From positions 124,001 to 188,000 of the forward strand of contig JACOEK010000001.1 in assembly GCA_024998595.1 (NCBI GenBank): 64,000 bases of DNA. The letters run 5' to 3'. The translations under genes and the position numbers were made by a program. The number at the start of each line of letters is the position of its first letter. The first letter of the stretch is position 1. Of this stretch, positions 55,212 through 63,928 are shown in pieces. Source of the stretch: Nitrospira sp. GTDB lineage: Bacteria; Nitrospirota; Nitrospiria; Nitrospirales; Nitrospiraceae. The notes under the pieces were generated by a model. The model saw only the letters and a list, made by a program, of their open reading frames with translations. It ran no database searches and had not been told where the DNA came from.

Positions 55212-56174
55212 ATGCAAACGGAATTTGTTATCTCTTCGGGGGAGCAGCCAAAGCGATTGGACGTATTCCTGGTGCATCGTGAGCCGAAGCTCTCGCGAGC
55301 GGCTTTGCAACGGATGATTGCGGCGGGATGGGTGCGGGTAAATAATCACCTCGCCAAATCGAGTCAGCGCATCAAGGCGGGAGATGTCATCGTCTTTGAT
55401 GCTCCCCAGCCAGCCCCACTACGCATCGATGGTGTGACGAAACAGTTGGAGATTCTTTTTGAAGATCAGGCATGTCTGGTGCTGAATAAGACTGCGGGGA
55501 TCGTGGTCCACCCGTCACCGGGACATTGGTCCAACACGCTGCTGAATGCATTGCTGGACCATTGCGCCCGCGGAGATGGGACGGCGACCCCGGGCGTAGT
55601 GCATCGGTTGGATAAAGACACGTCCGGAGTGATGGTGGTGGCTAAGACAGAGGAGGCGCACCGAACACTATCCATGCAGTTCGAGCGTCATGCCATCACC
55701 CGTCACTATGAAGCGCTCGTTGTAGGCGTGCCGGCTGAATTGACAGGCCGGATCGATGCTGCGCTGGGCCCGGATCGGCAAAACCCCAAACGCACCTCAA
55801 TCCAGACGTTCTCTCCGAAACCTGCCGTTACAGAATATCGAGTCGAAGAGGTGTTCGGCGCCGCGGCGGCCCGCGTCGTGCTTAGTCCGCACACAGGCCG
55901 CACGCACCAAATTCGGGCGCATCTTCACACCATTGGCCATCCAATTCTCGGTGACCGAACATACGGGGGTGAGCGGGTCGGTGCAATCGCGGGGGATGAG
56001 ATTCCCCGGGTCATGTTGCATGCCCGTACGCTGGGGTTCACACATCCTGTTACCGGGGTATATGGCGAATGGACGGTCGCCGCCCCGCCTGATTTTGAGG
56101 CCGTGCGACAAGCGCTCTCTGGGGGCAGGCAATTCGTGCCGTTGGGTGGTGAGCGGTTAGAGCGAAAGGCCTGA
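55212..56174 (+). CDS. RluD-type 23S rRNA pseudouridine synthase, paralogue 1
   Basis: A 320-residue pseudouridine synthase of the RluA/RluD group. An S4 RNA-binding domain (about 13-70, RLDVFLVHREPKLSRAALQR) is followed by the catalytic domain with Asp134 in VHRLDKDTSG and LSPHTGRTHQIRAHLHTIGH. It isomerises uridines in rRNA, most likely in helix 69 if it is the RluD orthologue. A second RluD-like gene lies 850 bases away, so which one is RluD cannot be settled by eye. It converges on the PilZ gene with an 18-base overlap. Confidence 0.92.
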   Translation: MQTEFVISSGEQPKRLDVFLVHREPKLSRAALQRMIAAGWVRVNNHLAKSSQRIKAGDVIVFDAPQPAPLRIDGVTKQLEILFEDQACLVLNKTAGIVVHPSPGHWSNTLLNALLDHCARGDGTATPGVVHRLDKDTSGVMVVAKTEEAHRTLSMQFERHAITRHYEALVVGVPAELTGRIDAALGPDRQNPKRTSIQTFSPKPAVTEYRVEEVFGAAAARVVLSPHTGRTHQIRAHLHTIGHPILGDRTYGGERVGAIAGDEIPRVMLHARTLGFTHPVTGVYGEWTVAAPPDFEAVRQALSGGRQFVPLGGERLERKA

Positions 56175-56642
56175 GATGTCGCGGTCCAAGTGTTGGCGCT
56201 GGACAAGGAAGTAGGGGAATCGGCCTGATGCGAGACGGCAACCAACCAGGTAGCGCGGGTGGGTGGTGCCTACAGGAAGGTGCGTGGACCAGCGCACCTC
56301 GAACAACGTCAATGAGCGTTGTCGCTGCAGTGCGGGATTCTGAAGACTGAGCACCTGTCTGCTTTGCGGCTTCTGGTCAAGCAACAGGAGAATGCCGTCC
56401 GAACTCACATTCAAGGAATAAGCCTTCCCGAGTATCGTGGCGGCGTCGGAGCCATGTTCCACCACCCACTCGTAGACGCAAGGAGTCCTGACGGCAAAGC
56501 GAGTGTCGATGCGTCGTTCGCGCACGGGGGGTGGCATCGATTCCTCTGTCCGGTTGTCCACAACGGGGGGCTGAGCTTCTTCTGTTGTGACGAACTTGCC
56601 CTGCAGCGACCTGAGGATTCTGTGGATAAAATCAGCAGCCAT
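56157..56642 (-). CDS. PilZ domain protein (cyclic di-GMP binding)
   Basis: A 161-residue protein. The PilZ domain has the RxxxR motif at Arg44-Arg48 (ERRIDTRF) and NVSSDG (78-83), a (D/N)xSxxG motif, so it should bind cyclic di-GMP. The N-terminal 40 residues are helical then disordered. The ATG at 56642 has no clear ribosome site; another frame on the same strand (from about 56803 or 56782) runs across it and looks coding upstream, so a coupled or frameshifted upstream part is possible. Confidence 0.8.
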   Translation of the reverse strand: MAADFIHRILRSLQGKFVTTEEAQPPVVDNRTEESMPPPVRERRIDTRFAVRTPCVYEWVVEHGSDAATILGKAYSLNVSSDGILLLLDQKPQSRQVLSLQNPALQRQRSLTLFEVRWSTHLPVGTTHPRYLVGCRLASGRFPYFLVQRQHLDRDISGLSL

Positions 56643-57024
56643 TGGATTGTCCCAACCCCCAAATGTTGAAGCGCCAAACCTTCTCCATAATTAAGCAAGT
56701 CAGGTGCCTGTAGCGAGGGCGATAGGTATCGTGCTAACAACATGAATTTTTTCTGGAGTGCGAGTGTGTCATCATGCGACATCAGGGAGATGCGCAGAAA
56801 CATGGTGTCAAATCCAACGCACCACTGACAGAAATGGACGGTCACAGCTACGCTCGTACCGGCGTGGAAGCGCGCGAGTATGCAACGCAACATGTGGATG
56901 AAGTGTGGACGACATGTGGGTGAGGTGTGTAGAGGATGGGGACGGAATGGGCAATGTGTGTGTTTGATCGATCTGTGTGGCAGCGTGTATCCTCTCGTAT
57001 CGCAAGACGTCAGGCAGTCACCAC
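56643..57024. other. Intergenic stretch with 11-bp phased repeats
   Basis: No supported gene. It contains three 9-mers close to the DnaA box complement TGTGGATAA, spaced exactly 11 bp: TGTGGATGA (56893), TGTGGACGA (56904) and TGTGGGTGA (56915), with a weaker fourth unit near 56926. It lies upstream of the second pseudouridine synthase and may be a binding array for a regulator. Part of the left side may be an N-terminal piece of the PilZ gene in another frame. Confidence 0.4.
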
Positions 57025-57987
57025 GTGAATAGGATCAGCACAACTCCGGTTGAAATTGTCGTGACCGGAGGAGAATCGTCCAAGCGGATTGACGTCTTTC
57101 TTGCCAATCGCGACCCGACCTTTTCCCGTTCGGCCTTGCAGCGCCTAATCGGGGAAGGGCGCATTCTCATCAATGGGCAGACGATCCGGCCAAGCCAGAA
57201 GATCAAGCCTGGGGACCGCATCAGGCTGGAGGTGCCGCGGCCTGAACCGCTGGACCTCAAACCCGAAGCCATCCCGTTTGTTATTCTCCACGAAGATGCG
57301 GATCTATTGGTGCTCCATAAGCCGGCCGGGCTCGTGGTACACCCCGCACCGGGGAATTGGTCGGGAACATTGGTGAATGCCCTCCTGCATCACTTCGCGA
57401 CCTCAGGTGTCACGCCTTCGCATATCGGAGGCAAGGAACGTCCAGGACTCGTCCACCGATTGGACAAGGAAACCTCGGGCGTCATGGTGATTGCGAAAAC
57501 GGACCAGGCTCACCGCGCGCTGGCCGCTCAGTTCAAATTGCACACGATTACCCGCGTCTATGAAGCGTTGATCTGGGGAGTGCCGAAGAAAGGGCATGGC
57601 CTCATCGAGCTCGCGATCGGGCGGGATACGAAGGAGCGAAAGAAGTTTTCGGCACGCACCACCAAACCAAAGGCTTCTGCAACCGACTACCAAGTTGAGG
57701 AGCGATATGGAAAGATCGCGTCGCAGGTGCGGCTTTCTCCCAGGACAGGACGCACCCATCAGCTGAGGGTACACCTCACCTCCATCGACCATCCCATCCT
57801 GGGCGATAAAACATATGGGGGATCAAAAGTGATGACGGTTGCAGGCATCCCGATACCCCGAGTGATGCTGCATGCCCGTACGCTGGGATTCACACATCCT
57901 ACCGGTGGGGAGTATCATCAGTTCGATGTGCCTTTTCCTCCCGATATGGAGCAGGTGCGGGATCTCCTTCGCGCAGCCACGAGATAG
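57025..57987 (+). CDS. RluD-type 23S rRNA pseudouridine synthase, paralogue 2
   Basis: A 320-residue RluA/RluD-family enzyme, clearly homologous to the product at 55212. S4 domain RIDVFLANRDPTFSRSALQR, catalytic Asp147 in VHRLDKETSG, and LSPRTGRTHQLRVHL. An insert before the active site (SHIGGKERPG) and RDTKERKKFSARTTKPKASA are typical of RluD. A GTG at 57025 gives the usual length; an upstream GTG at 56977 would add 16 residues. With two paralogues, one is probably RluD and the other acts on another site. Confidence 0.92.
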   Translation: MNRISTTPVEIVVTGGESSKRIDVFLANRDPTFSRSALQRLIGEGRILINGQTIRPSQKIKPGDRIRLEVPRPEPLDLKPEAIPFVILHEDADLLVLHKPAGLVVHPAPGNWSGTLVNALLHHFATSGVTPSHIGGKERPGLVHRLDKETSGVMVIAKTDQAHRALAAQFKLHTITRVYEALIWGVPKKGHGLIELAIGRDTKERKKFSARTTKPKASATDYQVEERYGKIASQVRLSPRTGRTHQLRVHLTSIDHPILGDKTYGGSKVMTVAGIPIPRVMLHARTLGFTHPTGGEYHQFDVPFPPDMEQVRDLLRAATR

Positions 57988-58070
57988 GGGATGCCTGCCG
58001 GGCAATGATTGGAAGTCAACAGAACAGAAGGCCGACGGTTCTCGTCGGCGAGGGTGAGGAGAAGCCAACG

Positions 58071-58493
58071 ATGGAAACCAGTGCCGTGCTCGATCGGATC
58101 GGAGAGCTGATTGCACAGCTCAAGGGATATGCAGCCAAGTTACCGGCTGTGGTGCATCTGGCATCCGTGCCGACAGGGGTTAAGCCCAAGCCCGAGGCTG
58201 TGGAGGCATTTGAGCAGGCCCTCTTACGATTTCGAGAGCAGAGTGGGCGCTCTCCGCTCAAAGCGTTGCAGGAATACCTGATTGAGTCGTTGGAAGCGTT
58301 CGAAGTCGGCAATGTGTTGGGCACGGTTCAGCCGCTGATGGCCGTCCTCGACCAGGTGGAACGGATGCAGCGGGATAAGGAAATTACAGTCAGCCCGGCG
58401 GAGGAGAGGCGGATGGGAGAGTATCGTACGGCTCTGATCAAGATTCTGCCAGGCAACCAGCCGGAGTTGGAAGGCGCCGGGCGAGGCATGTAG
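58071..58493 (+). CDS. Hypothetical helical protein
   Basis: A 140-residue acidic, mostly helical protein (AVLDRIGELIAQLKGYAAKL, QEYLIESLEAFEVGNVLG, RRMGEYRTALIKILPG). No membrane segment or known domain. The ATG at 58071 has GAGGAG upstream; the frame opens earlier (58005) but with no ribosome site. It follows the pseudouridine synthase by 83 bases and may share its transcript. Confidence 0.65.
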   Translation: METSAVLDRIGELIAQLKGYAAKLPAVVHLASVPTGVKPKPEAVEAFEQALLRFREQSGRSPLKALQEYLIESLEAFEVGNVLGTVQPLMAVLDQVERMQRDKEITVSPAEERRMGEYRTALIKILPGNQPELEGAGRGM

Positions 58494-58575
58494 AGTTACG
58501 CGGCGACTCAGACCGGGATGAGTTGATGAAGCGCCTCACGTTCCGGTACGTCGCACGCAGGGCTTGCTCGGCGAA

Positions 58576-58755
58576 TCAATGCCCCATCTTCGGTCCCGTA
58601 GCGTTCGCGCCGGCGGTAACCAACTGAAAGCGGACAATCGAATCGCAATGCGGACATTTCGTGCGGACCGTTTCTTCGTCGATCACGTCGTAGTGATCTT
58701 GTTTGAGCCACATCAACTGAAAACACTTCGGACAGCTTCTTACTTGCGTTCCCAT
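58576..58755 (-). CDS. Small zinc-ribbon protein, 59 residues
   Basis: A short gene: MGTQVRSCPKCFQLMWLKQD, with a second pair in VRTKCPHCDSIVRFQ. CPKC and CPHC are 23 residues apart and should bind one zinc ion. GAGGAAG precedes the ATG. The closing AGANATGPKMGH is flexible. The type resembles zinc-ribbon proteins that accompany transcription or redox complexes, but the role is unknown. It is divergent from the GNAT gene. Confidence 0.75.
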   Translation of the reverse strand: MGTQVRSCPKCFQLMWLKQDHYDVIDEETVRTKCPHCDSIVRFQLVTAGANATGPKMGH

Positions 58756-58818
58756 GGTCTTCCTCTTACACTACGGTTAACCGACTGACCCCGTTCGGAG
58801 GGATTAATTTAGTACAAG

Positions 58819-59259
58819 ATGCCTCCTGCTCTCAAGACCGGCCAACGACCAATCGCATTTTCCGATCGCAACGATTTCGACGCGACCCAACTGATTCATT
58901 TGTACCGGCAGGCTCCCTGGGCCAGGCATCGCGAGCTGGAGCAGGCCCAAGCCATGCTGGCGAAGACGGATCTGGTCATTTCGGCCTGGGACGGTCCTCG
59001 ATTGGTGGGCTTCGGCCGGGTGCTGACGGACTATGTGTTTCGCGCCTCCATTTGGGACGTGATCGTCGATCGCGAGTATCAAGGTCAACAGATCGGCACC
59101 GAGATCGTGCGGCGCATTCTTGATCATCCCACGCTGCAGCAGGTCGAGTTGTTCTGGCTGTGCACGCGCATGCCGGGATTCTACGAGCGGCTCGGATTCA
59201 GCGCCAAGGAGCAGACCGGCATGGTCTGGTCCCGGAAGAATCCGAACCCTCAGGCCTGA
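58819..59259 (+). CDS. GNAT family N-acetyltransferase
   Basis: A 146-residue acetyltransferase. The acetyl-CoA motif is WDVIVDREYQGQQIGTEIV then RRILDHP, and the end LCTRMPGFYERLGFSAKEQ is typical of the short GNATs. The substrate is unknown. It is not obviously related to the GNAT at 4700 beyond the fold. Confidence 0.88.
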   Translation: MPPALKTGQRPIAFSDRNDFDATQLIHLYRQAPWARHRELEQAQAMLAKTDLVISAWDGPRLVGFGRVLTDYVFRASIWDVIVDREYQGQQIGTEIVRRILDHPTLQQVELFWLCTRMPGFYERLGFSAKEQTGMVWSRKNPNPQA

Positions 59260-59364
59260 CCGACGATTCCAATCCCTCGTTCCCGTCTCTTTTATCTCTC
59301 GAAACCCTGGCAACGATCACTCACCACCGCTATGTTTTTCGGCCAAAATCTCGGCGGCCATTGG

Positions 59365-60186
59365 CTATTCCGTTTGAATACGATGCAGCCGCTTCGGGGA
59401 ACAGCAGACTGCAAGGAAGAAAAGGCTTGTGGCTAACAGCACGATGGATGGACCGGATGGCAGGTCGAACGCATAGGACAGCAGCACGCCGGTCACGGAA
59501 CAGAAGATGCCGATGAGCATCGAATAGAGCGTCATTTGTGTGAGGCTGTGCGTGAGCTGGTAGGCGGTGGATGCCGGGATGAGAATCATCGCGAACACGA
59601 GAATGGCGCCGACCGTTTTTAAGGATATCACCACGGTCAGTGCGACGAGCGTGAGGAGGAGGTAAAAAATTTGCCGGGCAGGCACACCGGAAGCCGCGGC
59701 CATTTCCTGGTCGAATGCAATGAAGTAGAGTTCTTTCGAGAGCAGGAGAATCGTCCCCAATACGACGACGCTCAGTCCTCCGATGGTCAAGAGCTCTTCG
59801 GTGGTGACGGACAGCACGCTGCCGAAAAGGTAGCCATAGACTTCCGGGTTATACGTCTTCATGAGACCCAGAAACAGAATAGCGAGGGCCATGGTTGCGG
59901 TGTAAAGAATGCCGATGGACACATCCAACTTCATGCGGCCCTTTTCTTCGACCCAGCCGGTGATCCATACCGTTGCGAGTCCGAACACAATGGCGAGGCT
60001 CAGGGGAGGCAGGCCGAGCAAGTAGGCCAGCGTGACACCGGCAAATGCGGCATGGGCTGTTCCTGCACCGGCGAAAGCCAGGCCTCGCAGCACCACAAAC
60101 ACGCCGATCACGGAACAGACCGATCCCACCAGCGCAGCGGCCAGGAGCGAGCGTTGCATAAAATCGTACGCGAGCAGTTCTAACAT
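59365..60186 (-). CDS. znuB: Metal ABC transporter permease (ZnuB/MntB type)
   Basis: A 273-residue ABC-3 family permease with about eight membrane helices, for example SLLAAALVGSVCSVIGVFVV, the conserved GLAFAGAGTAHAAFAGVTLA and the late KTVGAILVFAMILIPASTAY. It forms the membrane channel for Zn2+ or Mn2+ import with the ATPase and binding protein encoded upstream on the same strand. It is last in the operon, 105 bases after the ATPase gene. Confidence 0.9.
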   Translation of the reverse strand: MLELLAYDFMQRSLLAAALVGSVCSVIGVFVVLRGLAFAGAGTAHAAFAGVTLAYLLGLPPLSLAIVFGLATVWITGWVEEKGRMKLDVSIGILYTATMALAILFLGLMKTYNPEVYGYLFGSVLSVTTEELLTIGGLSVVVLGTILLLSKELYFIAFDQEMAAASGVPARQIFYLLLTLVALTVVISLKTVGAILVFAMILIPASTAYQLTHSLTQMTLYSMLIGIFCSVTGVLLSYAFDLPSGPSIVLLATSLFFLAVCCSPKRLHRIQTE

Positions 60187-60291
60187 GGTCTCACTGAGTC
60201 GTTGGGCCAGGTGAATGGATGATAAACGGTGGTACGGGAATAAGCCCTGCCCCTCCGTTCAATGAATGCTCCGTGATCAGATCGGCAGGCA

Positions 60292-61074
60292 TCAGTGGTG
60301 ATGATGGTAGTCTTCCACGATGATGAAGTCCTTGTCGGTAATGACCAGCTCTTTGCCATAGACCTGGCTGAGAATCTCCGGTTTCAGCACATCCTGCGGA
60401 GGTCCCGCCGCAAACAATTTGGTCTTGAGCAGGACCAATCGATCCACCCGCGCACGAATCATATTGATGTCGTGGGTAATCATGAGAATCGTCAGCTTTA
60501 GTTCTTGATGCAGCTGTTGGATCAATTCCACGACGCTGTGTTGGGCCGTGAGGTCCAGACCGGTTGTGGGCTCATCCAGGAGCAGGATGCGGGGCTGTTG
60601 CGCCAGGGCGCGCGCGATGAACACGCGTTGCTGCTGACCCCCGGACAACGCGCCCAATGCGGAATCCCGGTGGTGGTCCATGCCGACCTGTGTGAGCGCC
60701 TGACGGGCGATGTCGCGATCTTTTCCGGAGGGCCGCCGAAACAGGCCGAGCGCGCCGTATCGCCCCATCATCACCGCTTCCAGCACGGTGACGGGAAAGT
60801 TGCGATCGAGCATGCCCTTTTGCGGGAGATATCCGATGAGCGCCCGATGGTGGCAGCGAAGTTCTTCGCAGGCACAGTCGAGGACGCGGAGGGTGCCGCT
60901 CAGCGGGGCCATCAAGCCGAGCACGGCGCGACACAGGGTGGTCTTCCCCGATCCGTTCGGGCCGATTACCCCGACGAATTCCGATTCGGGAATGGACAGA
61001 GAAATATCCTCCAGCGCAACGGTGCCGGGAAACCCAAACGTAGCATGGTCAAAACGAATTATCGGATGGGTCAT
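60292..61074 (-). CDS. znuC: Metal ABC transporter ATP-binding protein (ZnuC/MntA type)
   Basis: A 260-residue ABC ATPase: Walker A GPNGSGKT (38-45), signature LSGGQQQR (143-150) and LLLDEPT (164-170). The group is the metal-ion importer type (GYLPQKGMLDRNFPVTVLEA). The end EDYHHHH is a short histidine tail that could bind metal and sense cytoplasmic zinc. It lies between the binding-protein and permease genes. Confidence 0.92.
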   Translation of the reverse strand: MTHPIIRFDHATFGFPGTVALEDISLSIPESEFVGVIGPNGSGKTTLCRAVLGLMAPLSGTLRVLDCACEELRCHHRALIGYLPQKGMLDRNFPVTVLEAVMMGRYGALGLFRRPSGKDRDIARQALTQVGMDHHRDSALGALSGGQQQRVFIARALAQQPRILLLDEPTTGLDLTAQHSVVELIQQLHQELKLTILMITHDINMIRARVDRLVLLKTKLFAAGPPQDVLKPEILSQVYGKELVITDKDFIIVEDYHHHH

Positions 61075-61131
61075 GCGTGGCGCGTTCGATGAAGATGCTG
61101 GTTGTCGTCGATGTCCGGTTGGCGGCAGCGG

Positions 61132-62049
61132 TTATGTCTGTTCAAGCGCGTGGGCCAATTGGAGCACATTATAGCGGAGCATGTCGAGGTAGGTCTCGGT
61201 TCCCGGAAGGCCGCCCGGCAAGGTGGTCAGGACGGCGATGTGCGCCCCGGTTTCACGGGCAAGCAGTTGTGGAACTTTCTGATTGAGTTGGACCTCGGAG
61301 ATAATCACCCGGATATGGCCACGTTTGATGGTCTCGATCAGCGTATGCAGATGCCGCGCGGAAGGTTCCCCTCCAGGCTGGGTGAGAATCGTACCGGCGA
61401 TATGCAGATCGTACCGCCGGGCAAAATAGGGCCAAGCCGGATGATGGACAATGACCGCCCGGTTCGGCACCGTTTTGAGCCGGTTGATCGATTCTTCCTG
61501 AACCCGCATGAGGGCCTGAAGATAGTCTGCTGTGTTGGTGCGGTATTCCGCCGCGTGAGGGGGGTCGGCGTCCGACATGGCCTTGGAAATATGCTGTACC
61601 ATCGTGGCGGCCGCGGAGGGATCCAGCCAGACGTGAGGATTGCCACCCGCATGCTCGTGCCCATGCGCATCGGCGGACTCGGGGTGATCCGGGATCAATT
61701 CAATGCCCTTGGAGGTCGTGACCACCTGCAAGGACGCGTTGCCCGCATTCCTGACCAGCGATGAGACCCACACTTCGAGCCCCGCTCCGACCTCGAACAA
61801 GAGGGCGGCTTTACGGACAGCGATCAGATCGCTGGGCTTGGGAGAATAGGTATGCTCGCTCTCATAGCCGGTCATGAGCGAGACGACATGCACATGTGAT
61901 CCGCCGATCTGCTGCACCCAATCTTTTAGGACCGGGAGCGTCACTACGACATTGAGCGGTTCTGCGGCAGATGCCGTGGGAACAGCCGTGGAAGAGGTCC
62001 ACAGCAGAGAAATCAGGATGAAAAGGGTGAGCAAGATCGGGCGAAACAT
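61132..62049 (-). CDS. znuA: Metal-binding periplasmic protein (ZnuA type)
   Basis: A 305-residue periplasmic solute-binding protein of the ZnuA/TroA family. The signal peptide (LLTLFILISLLWTSSTAVPT, cut after ASA) is followed by LNVVVTLPVLKDWVQQIGG. A His-rich loop, SADAHGHEHAGGNPHVWLDP, favours zinc over manganese. IVHHPAWPYFARRYDL contains further metal ligands. The ATG at 62049 is chosen because the 17 residues before it precede the signal. It is the first gene of the uptake operon and divergent from anmK. Confidence 0.92.
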   Translation of the reverse strand: MFRPILLTLFILISLLWTSSTAVPTASAAEPLNVVVTLPVLKDWVQQIGGSHVHVVSLMTGYESEHTYSPKPSDLIAVRKAALLFEVGAGLEVWVSSLVRNAGNASLQVVTTSKGIELIPDHPESADAHGHEHAGGNPHVWLDPSAAATMVQHISKAMSDADPPHAAEYRTNTADYLQALMRVQEESINRLKTVPNRAVIVHHPAWPYFARRYDLHIAGTILTQPGGEPSARHLHTLIETIKRGHIRVIISEVQLNQKVPQLLARETGAHIAVLTTLPGGLPGTETYLDMLRYNVLQLAHALEQT

Positions 62050-62129
62050 CCGGCGGACGGTAACATCCGATTTTCGCAAAGTCAACGCGATGGCCTGCAC
62101 AGATGGAATCCTTTACAGAACTGCAGCGC

Positions 62130-62158
62130 TTGACCCGTTGCGTGGTTTCGATTAGCGT
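62130..62158 (+). promoter_or_regulatory. Candidate promoter of anmK
   Basis: TTGACC (62130-62135), 17 bases, TAGCGT (62153-62158). The -10 is weak. It would start transcription at about the first arm of the hairpin at 62161. Confidence 0.35.
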
Positions 62159-62160
62159 AG

Positions 62161-62198
62161 CGCACCGCATGCCAGGCGGATGCTTGGCATGCGGTGCG
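62161..62198 (+). promoter_or_regulatory. 14-bp inverted repeat just before anmK
   Basis: CGCACCGCATGCCA (62161-62174) and TGGCATGCGGTGCG (62185-62198) are perfectly complementary around a 10-base loop. The GGGGAG ribosome site begins at its right foot, 11 bases before the anmK ATG. It may be a 5' mRNA hairpin or an operator shared with the divergent metal-uptake operon. No T-tract follows on either strand. Confidence 0.6.
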
Positions 62199-62209
62199 GG
62201 GAGAACGGG

Positions 62210-63394
62210 ATGAAGATTATCGGACTCATGTCCGGGACATCGGCAGATGGTGTGGACGCGGTGCTGGTCAATATCGTCCGCCGCGGGGGCAGACCGAACA
62301 TCACGCCCATCGCCTTCTCATCCCTGCCCTACCCTCGAACACTGCAGCAACGAGTGGTGGATCTGTCGCTTCACGGCCAGGTGGCGGAGATCTGCCATAT
62401 GAACATGTACCTGGGGGAATTGTTTGCCAAGGCGGCGCTCAAGGTGATTCGAGCCGCGAAGTGTCAGCCGTCCGATATCCACGCCATTGGATCACACGGC
62501 CAGACGATCCACCATCTGCCGAAGGGAACGCGCGAGCCGGGTACGGGCCTGGTTCGATCGACATTGCAAATTGGTGAGCCGGCCGTGATTGCAGAGCGTA
62601 CAGGTATCACCACCGTCGCAAATTTCCGGCCGCGTGACATGGCGGCGGGTGGTGAGGGAGCTCCGCTGGTTCCCTATGCCCATGCGATCGCCTTCAGCCA
62701 TGCACGTCGGGGTCGGTTGGTGGTGAATATCGGGGGGATTAGCAATGTGACGTATCTTCCTGCTGGCGGCGGCGTGGTTGATGTGCGCGCGTTTGACACA
62801 GGGCCAGGCAACATGGTGCTCGACGCAATCATACAGGGAGCGACAAAAGGCCAGCGTGCGTATGACGCCGGGGGGAGATGGGCGAGCAGGGGAACCGTCA
62901 ATCGGGCTCTGCTCACGGAACTTATGGCCCATCCGTTTTTGACGCGGCGTCCGCCGAAGTCTACCGGACGGGAAGAGTTCGGTGCTCCGTTCGTTCGCAC
63001 CTTGCTCGACAGGCAGAAGAGGGCGCGGTTATCGATGGAAGACCTGCTGGCGACCTGCGCGGCCTGGACGGCGGAAGCGATCGGGTCGTCCCGGCGGTGG
63101 GTTCACGGCAAGATCGATGACGTGATCGTCGGTGGCGGCGGCGTGTCCAATCGAGCCATTATGGCGTCACTGCGGACGGTGTTTGCTCCTGCGCCCGTGC
63201 TGACGTTCGATGAATGCGGGTGGAGCAGCAAGGCGTTTGAAGCGACGGCCTTCGCATTGCTCGCTCACGATCTGTTGCACGGGCAATGCACAAATGTTCC
63301 GCAAGTGACAGGGGCTCGTCGTTCCGTTTTACTCGGTTCCGTGGTTCCCGGCGGTATGGGTAGGCGGAGTATGGGCCTGTCTCTGCCTCGTTAA
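62210..63394 (+). CDS. anmK: Anhydro-N-acetylmuramic acid kinase
   Basis: A 394-residue AnmK that opens and phosphorylates 1,6-anhydro-MurNAc, giving MurNAc 6-phosphate, in cell-wall recycling. Blocks: IIGLMSGTSADGVDAVLV, IGSHGQTIHHLPKG, RLVVNIGGISNVTYLP, FDTGPGNMVLDA and VIVGGGGVSNRAIM. I chose the ATG at 62210; a frame start at 62180 would translate the hairpin. It precedes a DUF2726 gene by 15 bases. Confidence 0.95.
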   Translation: MKIIGLMSGTSADGVDAVLVNIVRRGGRPNITPIAFSSLPYPRTLQQRVVDLSLHGQVAEICHMNMYLGELFAKAALKVIRAAKCQPSDIHAIGSHGQTIHHLPKGTREPGTGLVRSTLQIGEPAVIAERTGITTVANFRPRDMAAGGEGAPLVPYAHAIAFSHARRGRLVVNIGGISNVTYLPAGGGVVDVRAFDTGPGNMVLDAIIQGATKGQRAYDAGGRWASRGTVNRALLTELMAHPFLTRRPPKSTGREEFGAPFVRTLLDRQKRARLSMEDLLATCAAWTAEAIGSSRRWVHGKIDDVIVGGGGVSNRAIMASLRTVFAPAPVLTFDECGWSSKAFEATAFALLAHDLLHGQCTNVPQVTGARRSVLLGSVVPGGMGRRSMGLSLPR

Positions 63395-63409
63395 TTCAAT
63401 CGGACTGTC

Positions 63410-63928
63410 ATGGACCTACTCTTTCCTCTCCTCGGTATAGGCGCGCTGGTCTTTCTGGGAAGTTTGGCCTGGGAGACATTCGGACGGCGGCGTGCGCCGG
63501 CTGCGCCGGGGGACAACCTGCCGTCCGGAATGGCATTTGCCCCCAAGCCGCTGCTGACGGATCAGGAGGTTCAACTGTATAACCTTCTCCGTCTGGCGGT
63601 AGAAGATCGCTATCTGTTATTCACGCAGATTCCTCTGTGGAGTATCTTGGATTTGCGCGTTCCATCCGGAATGCCTCCGGCTGAGACGCTGCGGGAACTG
63701 GCGCTCACCCGGGCAACGTTTGTATTGGTGCATCCCGGCAGCCGGTTAGTAGAGAAGGTGGTGCAGGTCGAGCGACCGGCACCGGAGGCTGAAGCGGATG
63801 GAGCCTCTGACTCTCTGTTCGACGGTGCCCTTCGCGCCGCTGGCGTGCAACTCGTAAGGCTGAGTTCCTTACACACGTATACGGTTCCAGGTCTCGTGAC
63901 GGTCCTGGATCTTGCCGATCCGGACTAA
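63410..63928 (+). CDS. DUF2726 domain protein with N-terminal membrane anchor
   Basis: A 172-residue protein. One membrane helix (LLFPLLGIGALVFLGSLAW) anchors a cytoplasmic DUF2726 domain: KPLLTDQEVQLYNLLRLAVE, FTQIPLWSILDLR and ATFVLVHPGSRLVEKVVQVE. The domain is found in nuclease-like or DNA-associated proteins, but no function is firmly known. It follows anmK by 15 bases and is probably cotranscribed. Confidence 0.8.
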   Translation: MDLLFPLLGIGALVFLGSLAWETFGRRRAPAAPGDNLPSGMAFAPKPLLTDQEVQLYNLLRLAVEDRYLLFTQIPLWSILDLRVPSGMPPAETLRELALTRATFVLVHPGSRLVEKVVQVERPAPEAEADGASDSLFDGALRAAGVQLVRLSSLHTYTVPGLVTVLDLADPD

